NCBI RefSeq assembly: GCF_001570805.1
Contig: NZ_BCSJ01000009.1
Coordinates: 100,886-164,885, forward strand
Source: Brevibacterium epidermidis NBRC 14811
GTDB lineage: Bacteria; Actinomycetota; Actinomycetes; Actinomycetales; Brevibacteriaceae
Reading direction: 5' to 3'
DNA: 64,000 bases
Made by a program: the position numbers and the translations under genes. The notes below the pieces were generated by a model. It was not told the origin of the DNA. It ran no database searches and saw only the letters and a list, made by a program, of their open reading frames with translations. This document shows positions 58,726-64,000 of the stretch, piece by piece. Positions within the stretch are counted from its first letter, which is position 1. The number at the start of each line of letters is the position of its first letter.

Positions 58726-59469
58726 TCAGGACCCGAGCTCGGCAAGAAGGCCAGCCGCCACTGCGACGAGCTCGCCATTGCCCGCTGCCTGACTGCCGTC
58801 GATGAGGACCGGAGTATCTTCCAAACCGGTGCGGATGCCATGGCCGCGCCGAATGGCTCGGGCATTGACGACCCAGGAGGCGATGCCCTCCCCATGATGG
58901 ACCTGCGGCAGTTCGATGTCCGCCTCGGCGATGACCCGCTCGATCGCGGCGGCGTCCGTCAGGGCACGATCCGGATCGGTCTCGGTGGTTTCGACGAGTA
59001 CGCGTTCGCAGCGGTCTGTCAGGCCCGAGCCGACGAATGACGTCGCATCGTCGACACTGAGCAGACCCGCCTCGATGCCGACGCCGCGACCGATGAGCAT
59101 CTCGCACACCTCGCGAATTCCCGCCTCACCTTGATTGGCACTGACGAGGTCGGGCAACTCCGTCCACCCGGCAATGAGCGTCAGGCGCTTCTGCGGATCC
59201 GGCTCGATCTCGGCCGAGGTGCTCAAGGAGATCGGAATCCCCGGACACACGACACGCACCTCTCGGAGAGTGGCCGAGACCGCCACGTCGTCGAAGGTCT
59301 GTCGGCCCGAGGCATCGAATGGGTGGAGGTGGATGACCTGAGCACCTGCCTCCACAGCGGCAGCCGCCTCGTCGGCGATGGCCTTCGGTGTCCGCGGAGT
59401 CGCCGGGTGGTCGCGACCACCGTTGAGGGCGGCATGCAGCAGAGACTCGGGCGAAACAGGTGTGTTCAT
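58726..59469 (-). CDS. BKACE family enzyme (beta-keto acid cleavage, DUF849)
   Basis: A 247-residue TIM-barrel protein of the DUF849/BKACE family. The signatures are HLHPFDASGRQTFDD (metal-binding HxH) and a late HHGEG segment in LPQVHHGEGIASW. BKACEs cleave beta-keto acids with acetyl-CoA. It is shorter than the usual 270-310 residues and the N-terminus starts directly at SLLHAALNGGRDHPATPRTP, so the substrate pocket may differ. The ATG at 59469 was chosen on homology; its ribosome site is weak and an alternative lies 18 bases upstream. The substrate cannot be named. Confidence 0.78.
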   Translation of the reverse strand: MNTPVSPESLLHAALNGGRDHPATPRTPKAIADEAAAAVEAGAQVIHLHPFDASGRQTFDDVAVSATLREVRVVCPGIPISLSTSAEIEPDPQKRLTLIAGWTELPDLVSANQGEAGIREVCEMLIGRGVGIEAGLLSVDDATSFVGSGLTDRCERVLVETTETDPDRALTDAAAIERVIAEADIELPQVHHGEGIASWVVNARAIRRGHGIRTGLEDTPVLIDGSQAAGNGELVAVAAGLLAELGS

Positions 59470-59687
59470 CTGCCCACTGTCTCGCATTCGCGGCAGCGAG
59501 TACAGGTCCTTCGGCAACTCCCTGAAAGCCAGCCTGGAATCATCGCCAAGACACTGCGCAGACACAGACCGGTCATGGTGCGGATCGATACGGCGTGTCG
59601 TCCGAAATGAGCCCGAAAGCAGCCAGATCTCGTGCAAGGATGAACCATCCTCGACCGAGGTGCATCAATTGACGACAGGAACACATC

Positions 59688-59831
59688 ATGGCTTTCATTC
59701 TCTGGATCATCGCGGCGATCCTCGTCATCTCCGGCATCTTCGCCCTCTTCCGCAAGCAGCTGCTGTGGGGCATCGTCCTCATCGTCGTCGGCTGCCTCGT
59801 GGGACCGGGCGGAGTCAGCCTCTTCGCCTGA
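59688..59831 (+). CDS. GPGG-motif small membrane protein
   Basis: A 47-residue peptide made almost entirely of two hydrophobic helices: FILWIIAAILVISGIFALF and LLWGIVLIVVGCLV, ending with GPGGVSLFA. The GPGG ending is the mark of a known actinobacterial family of tiny membrane proteins of unknown function. The ATG at 59688 follows GACAGGA. It stands alone between BKACE and the formylglycine enzyme. Confidence 0.8.
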   Translation: MAFILWIIAAILVISGIFALFRKQLLWGIVLIVVGCLVGPGGVSLFA

Positions 59832-59931
59832 CTATCGGACCGGGCTGTCCCCGGCATCGGCCGAAGTCATAGGGTGTTCCCAGAGTCCGCACCGCTCAGA
59901 GGCGGACCCGGTACGAAAGGGGCACGCACAC

Positions 59932-60942
59932 GTGACGAAGAACGGAGATCACGGCGCCGCCGAAGCGCAGAACGGCCACTCATGCTGCGCTCCCGCGACC
60001 AACCGCGCCGAGGCGGGGGACAGCCAACCAATGGATCTTGCGGTTGGTCGTGCCGTGAGTTCCGAGTCGAACCTTGAGTTCAGCTTCGATTTCGTCACCG
60101 TCGGCGGCACCTTCGATATGGGAGATCCCTTCGGCGACGGTCATCCCGCCGATGGGGAGGGACCACGCCACCGGGTCGACCTCACCGAATTCGACATCGC
60201 CACGACAAGCGTGACGAACGACGATTTCGCCCGGTTCGTCGCCGACACCGGGTTCGTCACGACGGCGGAACGTTTGGGCACCTCGGCGGTGTTCGCCATG
60301 CTCCTGGAGACCAATCCGGGAGCCCGAACTCATGTGCTCGGGCAGGCCCCGGGTGTGCCCTGGTGGGTCGAGGTCTCCGGCGCGAACTGGGCGGCACCCG
60401 AAGGTCCCGGATCGACCATCGATGACCGACGAGACCATCCCGTCGTCCACATCAGCTGGGACGATGCCCGCGCCTATTGCGAGTGGTCCGGCACTCGGCT
60501 GCCGAGCGAGGCCGAGTGGGAGCTCGCGTCCCGCGGCGGCCTCAAAGGCCGTCGCTATCCGTGGGGCAACCGACTGCTCATCGACGGGGAGTGGAACTGC
60601 AATATCTGGCAAGGCGAATTCCCGCGCACGAACACCCTCGACGACGGGTTCGTCGGCACCGGACCGGCCCGGCACTTCGCCCCCAACGGTCTGGGCCTGT
60701 TCAACACTGTCGGCAATGTCTGGGAATGGTGCGCCGACTGGTTCGCCCGCGACTACTACCAGCATTCCCCGCAGTCCGATCCGCAAGGCCCGGACACCGG
60801 AGACAAGCGGATCATGCGCGGTGGGTCATTCCTGTGCCACGACTCCTACTGCAATCGCTACCGGGTGGCCGCCCGCTCGTCGAACACTCCTGATTCCTCG
60901 GCTTCGAACATCGGCTTCCGCGTCGTCCGAGAGGCGCTCTGA
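59932..60942 (+). CDS. Formylglycine-generating enzyme (SUMF1 family)
   Basis: A 336-residue FGE-sulfatase domain protein. GGTFDMGDPFGDGHPADGEG opens the domain, LPSEAEWELASRGG and GNVWEWCADWF are core motifs, and the copper-binding active-site cysteines Cys302 and Cys307 lie in GGSFLCHDSYCNRYR. Both cysteines are the hallmark of a true FGE that turns a sulfatase Cys into formylglycine. The N-terminus has the Cys-pair SCCAPATNRAE, common in actinobacterial FGEs. GTG at 59932 has GAAAGGGG before it. No sulfatase gene is in the window. Confidence 0.9.
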   Translation: MTKNGDHGAAEAQNGHSCCAPATNRAEAGDSQPMDLAVGRAVSSESNLEFSFDFVTVGGTFDMGDPFGDGHPADGEGPRHRVDLTEFDIATTSVTNDDFARFVADTGFVTTAERLGTSAVFAMLLETNPGARTHVLGQAPGVPWWVEVSGANWAAPEGPGSTIDDRRDHPVVHISWDDARAYCEWSGTRLPSEAEWELASRGGLKGRRYPWGNRLLIDGEWNCNIWQGEFPRTNTLDDGFVGTGPARHFAPNGLGLFNTVGNVWEWCADWFARDYYQHSPQSDPQGPDTGDKRIMRGGSFLCHDSYCNRYRVAARSSNTPDSSASNIGFRVVREAL

Positions 60943-61055
60943 GCGCTGAGTTCAGTCCCTGAGCTCCGCACCGAGGCGGCTCATCAGGTGCTTCGTCTCG
61001 ATCGACAGCGGGACCGCCTCGGCCGAGCATATTGCCGCCCGATAGACTTCAAGTC

Positions 61056-62561
61056 ATGTCGAGAATCACCTGTCCCGAACTGAGCACGAAGATCGTCACC
61101 GCAGACGTTGCGGCCCGCCATATCGACAATGGCCAACGTGTGGCCATGAGCGGATTCACCGGTTCGGGCTACCCGAAGGCAGTGCCGGGGGCAGTGGCCG
61201 CACGCGCTCAGGCCGCACACGAGAAGGGCGCAGACTTCCGCGTCGAACTGTGGACGGGAGCTTCGACGGCGCCGGAACTCGACGGAGTGCTGGCCGAAGC
61301 GAACGCGGTGAGCAAGCGTCTGCCGTTCCAATCCGATCCGGCGATGCGGGCCTCGATCAACTCTGGCGACACCGCTTACGTCGATACTCACCTCAGCCAT
61401 GCGGCTCAGCAGGCGTGGTTCGGCTTCTACGGCAACCTCGACGTCGCCGTCGTCGAAGTCGCGGCGATCCTGCCCAACGGTCTGCTGGTGCCCGGAAGCT
61501 CCGTCGGGAACTCGAAGACGTGGCTCGACCTGGCCGATAAGGTCATCCTCGAAGTCAACGATTGGCACCCGCGTGGGTACGAAGGCTTCCACGACGTCTA
61601 CTACGGAACCCGGCGCCCGCCCGAGCGGCTGCCGATCCAGCTGCTCGAGCCGATGCAGCGCATCGGTGACCCCTATCTGCGTGTCGACCCGGCGAAGGTC
61701 GTCGCCGTGGTGGAGACGAACGCGCCGGACCGGAACCTGCCGTTCAAGCCTGCCGATGAGGACTCGAAGGAGATTGCCGGCCACCTCGTTGACTTCCTCC
61801 GCCATGAGATCGCCGCAGATCGGCTGCCGTCGGAGCTGCTGCCGCTGCAGTCAGGCGTCGGCAATGTCGCCAATGCGGTGATGGGCAATCTCGCCGACAG
61901 TGAGTTCGCGGGACTGACCGCCTATACGGAAGTCATCCAGGACGGAATGCTCGACCTCATCGACAGCGGAAAGCTCACCTCGGTGTCGGCGACGGCGTTC
62001 TCGCTGTCTGCCGAGCGGGCGGCGGATTTCAACGACCGGATCGAGTCGTACAAGGGCCGGATCCTGCTGCGCACTCAGGAGATGTCGAACCATCCCGAAG
62101 CGATCCGCCGCCTCGGCGTCATCGCGATCAACGGGATGGTCGAAGCCGATATCTACGGCAACGTGAACTCCACGCACGTGACCGGATCGTCGATCATCAA
62201 CGGCATCGGCGGCTCCGGTGACTTCGCCCGCAACGCCTACCTCAACTTCTTCGTGTCGAATTCGCAGGCCAAAGTGGGAGCGATCTCGGCGATCGTGCCG
62301 TTCGCCAGCCATATCGACCACACCGAACACGACACTCAGATCCTCGTCACCGAACAGGGCCTGGCCGATCTGCGCGGACTGCCGCCGGTGGCCAGGGCAC
62401 GGAAGATCATCGACAACTGCGCCCACCCGGACTACCGAGATCGTCTCACCGACTACCTCGAGCGGGCGCTCGCGGCGAACCCGACCGGTCGGCACACCCC
62501 GCACATCCTCGCCGAGGCTCTGTCCTGGCACGAGAATTTCCTTACGACCGGTCACATGTGA
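61056..62561 (+). CDS. Acetyl-CoA hydrolase / succinyl-CoA:acetate CoA-transferase family
   Basis: A 501-residue class I CoA-transferase-type protein. It has NGQRVAMSGFTGSGYPKAVP at the start, and the catalytic Glu region MVEADIYGNVNSTHVTG followed by NGIGGSGDFARNAYL. The family (Cat1/AarC/Ach1) either transfers CoA between succinyl-CoA, acetyl-CoA and short acids, or hydrolyses acetyl-CoA; the two cannot be told apart here. The ATG at 61056 was selected on the conserved N-terminus. It ends at a strong bidirectional hairpin. Confidence 0.88.
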   Translation: MSRITCPELSTKIVTADVAARHIDNGQRVAMSGFTGSGYPKAVPGAVAARAQAAHEKGADFRVELWTGASTAPELDGVLAEANAVSKRLPFQSDPAMRASINSGDTAYVDTHLSHAAQQAWFGFYGNLDVAVVEVAAILPNGLLVPGSSVGNSKTWLDLADKVILEVNDWHPRGYEGFHDVYYGTRRPPERLPIQLLEPMQRIGDPYLRVDPAKVVAVVETNAPDRNLPFKPADEDSKEIAGHLVDFLRHEIAADRLPSELLPLQSGVGNVANAVMGNLADSEFAGLTAYTEVIQDGMLDLIDSGKLTSVSATAFSLSAERAADFNDRIESYKGRILLRTQEMSNHPEAIRRLGVIAINGMVEADIYGNVNSTHVTGSSIINGIGGSGDFARNAYLNFFVSNSQAKVGAISAIVPFASHIDHTEHDTQILVTEQGLADLRGLPPVARARKIIDNCAHPDYRDRLTDYLERALAANPTGRHTPHILAEALSWHENFLTTGHM

Positions 62562-62567
62562 TCAGCT

Positions 62568-62587
62568 GCGGGGCCGTACGGCCCCGC
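62568..62587. terminator. Bidirectional GC palindrome between convergent genes
   Basis: GCGGGGCC-GTAC-GGCCCCGC forms an 8-bp all-GC stem with a 4-nt loop, six bases after the CoA-transferase stop and five bases before the end of the permease gene on the other strand. It can terminate both. Confidence 0.85.
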
Positions 62588-62591
62588 CGGT

Positions 62592-63857
62592 TCAGCTGCC
62601 GATGATGGTCGGTGCTGCCGCGACCACCCAGGCGAGCCCGGGCCCGATGAGGCACATGAGACCGGCGTAGCCGATCATCTGCCTGTAGTAGCGGTCGCGA
62701 ATGCTCGGATGGACATTGGCCAAGAGCATCGCGCCGTTGGTCGAGAACGGACTGATGTCGACGATGGTCGCGGCGATCGCCAGAGCCGCGACGAATCCGC
62801 CGACATGGACGTCTCCCGATTCGAGGAACGGCACCGCCAGAGCGATGACGACCCCGATGATCGCCAGAGACGACGCCAGCGCTGAGATCAGACCCGACAT
62901 GTAGAACAGGAGCAGCGCCGCCAACAGCGGTACGCCGATCGCTGAGATTCCGGCCGACACCCATTCGACGGTTCCGGCTTCCTGAAGAACTGCGATGTAG
63001 GTGAGCACACCGCAGATGAGGATGACGATCGACCACGAGACCTTCGACATCGCGGCTTTGCCTGCGGCGGGATCGATGGCGGCGAGGATCACCGAGATCG
63101 TGATGGTCACCAGGCCCACATCCCAGCTGAAGATGATCACTGAGAGCGCCATGGCGATGAGCCCGATGAGGGTCGGGATCTGAGAGCGTGTGAGCCGGAT
63201 GGTGGTTCCGTCGTTGCCGACGGACTCGGCTTGGGTGAGTGCGTCGTCGGCTTCGGCGCGCAATCCGGGCCTGCGATGGAGGACGAACCAGACGACGACA
63301 GCGAAGGCGGCGTTGAACACGAACGGAGCGAGGAACAAGGTCAGCGGCGTCGGTGTGAGACCGTTCGTGGTCAGATAGTCATTGATGAAGATGCCGTAGA
63401 CGCTGATCGGGGAGAACGCGCCGGCCAGTGCTCCGTGCACGACGAGCAGACCGACCATGAACTGATTGATCCGGTGCCGGCGTGCGAATGTCAGCGCCAG
63501 CGGGGCGATGATGGCCACCGCGAAGAGCGCTCCCAGCGAGATGAGGACAGCCGTGAGTGCGAAGAAGATCCACGGCATGAGTCCGACGCGCCCGCCGACG
63601 AGCTTCACACACCAATTGACGATCACCTCGATTGCGCCGTTGTTCTGGGCGAAGCCGAACAGGTAGGTCAGGCCCACCAGAGTGAGGAAGAGATCGACGG
63701 GAAATCCTGCCAGGAACTCCTCCGGGGCCTGGTGGAGTACGAGACCGCCGACTCCGGCAGCTGCGAGGAAGCCGAGCAGCCCCATATTTATGTCCCGCCA
63801 GGTTCCGATGACGAACATCAGTCCGAGGACGACGACGCAGATCAGTTCTGCACTCAT
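62592..63857 (-). CDS. SLC13/DctM-like permease (citrate/dicarboxylate carrier superfamily)
   Basis: A 421-residue membrane protein with about eleven hydrophobic segments of the ion-transporter superfamily. Typical parts are FLTLVGLTYLFGFAQNNGAI (helix 2-3), ISVYGIFINDYLTTNGLTP, and VDISPFSTNGAMLLAN near the C-terminus, the second re-entrant motif. Members carry C4-dicarboxylates, citrate or related acids. The start at 63857 follows AGGAGG; the in-frame upstream codon is unlikely. It is convergent with the CoA-transferase and may supply acids to it, but that is only inference. Confidence 0.82.
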   Translation of the reverse strand: MSAELICVVVLGLMFVIGTWRDINMGLLGFLAAAGVGGLVLHQAPEEFLAGFPVDLFLTLVGLTYLFGFAQNNGAIEVIVNWCVKLVGGRVGLMPWIFFALTAVLISLGALFAVAIIAPLALTFARRHRINQFMVGLLVVHGALAGAFSPISVYGIFINDYLTTNGLTPTPLTLFLAPFVFNAAFAVVVWFVLHRRPGLRAEADDALTQAESVGNDGTTIRLTRSQIPTLIGLIAMALSVIIFSWDVGLVTITISVILAAIDPAAGKAAMSKVSWSIVILICGVLTYIAVLQEAGTVEWVSAGISAIGVPLLAALLLFYMSGLISALASSLAIIGVVIALAVPFLESGDVHVGGFVAALAIAATIVDISPFSTNGAMLLANVHPSIRDRYYRQMIGYAGLMCLIGPGLAWVVAAAPTIIGS

Positions 63858-63986
63858 GGGCTCAGCTCCTCCTAGGATCCGCTGCCGGCTTCTTCGCGCC
63901 GGCGACTGGGGCACGCGATTCAAGCTAGTGCATGTCACCAGGAGGGATCAGCCCTATTCGGCATATGAGCTGATCAGGCAGTCTAC

Positions 63987-64000
63987 GGGGGGGGGGGGGG
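63987..64000. other. Homopolymer of 14 G at the window end
   Basis: The sequence ends in a run of 14 G. Runs of this kind are common at assembly ends produced by two-colour sequencing chemistry, in which dark cycles read as G. A biological role is not suggested. Confidence 0.7.

Noticed and set aside
59932..60942. Ergothioneine synthase EgtB
   Set aside because: It has the FGE-type domain with the active-site Cys pair but no DinB domain, and no egt genes are near.
63987..64000. G run as a telomere-like or regulatory G tract
   Set aside because: It occurs only at the very end of the sequence and is best explained as a sequencing or assembly artefact.

Overview
The window is 64 kb of high-GC DNA, dense with genes and free of rRNA, tRNA, insertion sequences or CRISPR arrays. 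Codon use, GTG starts, tandem ATGA/GTGA gene overlaps and the gene families (adrenodoxin-reductase-like FprA, IclR/PaaX/PadR regulators, a cre-type cresol cluster) point to an actinobacterium. Brevibacterium or a close Micrococcales relative is my best guess, from family recognition only. The last 14 bases are a G run, which looks like a contig end.

Left part (1-15 kb): a truncated SDR overlaps an aminoglycoside-phosphotransferase-like gene and is divergent from a zinc-independent quinone oxidoreductase. Then come a NERD-nuclease/UvrD-like helicase and an MHS-type MFS permease. A four-gene minus-strand operon follows (GntP permease, DUF1537 kinase, PdxA2-like dehydrogenase, DeoR regulator) that fits threonate/erythronate breakdown. 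Next are a CopB-type P-ATPase behind a perfect CsoR-like palindrome and an extradiol-type VOC protein divergent from an IclR regulator.

Middle (15.7-24.8 kb): eight tightly packed genes in the order J-I-H-G-F-E-D-C match the Corynebacterium glutamicum cre 4-cresol pathway. There the phenol is phosphorylated by a split PEP-synthase-like enzyme (CreI+CreH), the methyl group is oxidised by a P450 with its ferredoxin and reductase (CreJ/F/E), the product is dephosphorylated (CreD) and oxidised to the acid (CreG, CreC). After this come housekeeping and orphan genes: a lipoprotein, a PH-domain protein, RraA-like, a D-cysteine-desulfhydrase-like PLP enzyme, a secreted protein, an SLC1 carrier and two small paralogous proteins.

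Right-middle (30-55 kb): a catabolic region for lignin-type aromatics. An AAHS permease is divergent from metF-like, purU and a LigM-type tetrahydrofolate-dependent O-demethylase, with three copies of a TACCTAT-N4-ATAGGTA operator between them and a PadR gene downstream. A six-gene coupled operon (MFS, CoA ligase, enoyl-CoA hydratase, acetoacetyl-CoA-synthetase-like ligase, 3-hydroxyacyl-CoA dehydrogenase, amidohydrolase) resembles the hydroxycinnamate cou pathway and is divergent from a PaaX-type regulator across a perfect palindrome. A LysR gene is divergent from a 1036-residue fusion of a P450, an FprA-type FAD reductase and a flavodoxin, followed by an MFS permease. A 44-bp element at the lysR/fusion promoter recurs 17 kb away before an acyl-CoA-dehydrogenase-like gene, suggesting one regulon. 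A plausible joint scheme is hydroxycinnamates to hydroxybenzoates/vanillate, O-demethylation by LigM or the P450, and one-carbon recycling by MetF and PurU.

Right end (54.7-64 kb): a NarL-type two-component pair whose kinase has a Pro/Gly-rich insertion, a DUF4352 membrane protein, fructosamine kinase, a BKACE-family enzyme, a 47-residue GPGG-motif membrane peptide, a formylglycine-generating enzyme with both active-site cysteines but no sulfatase in view, a CoA-transferase and an SLC13-like permease.
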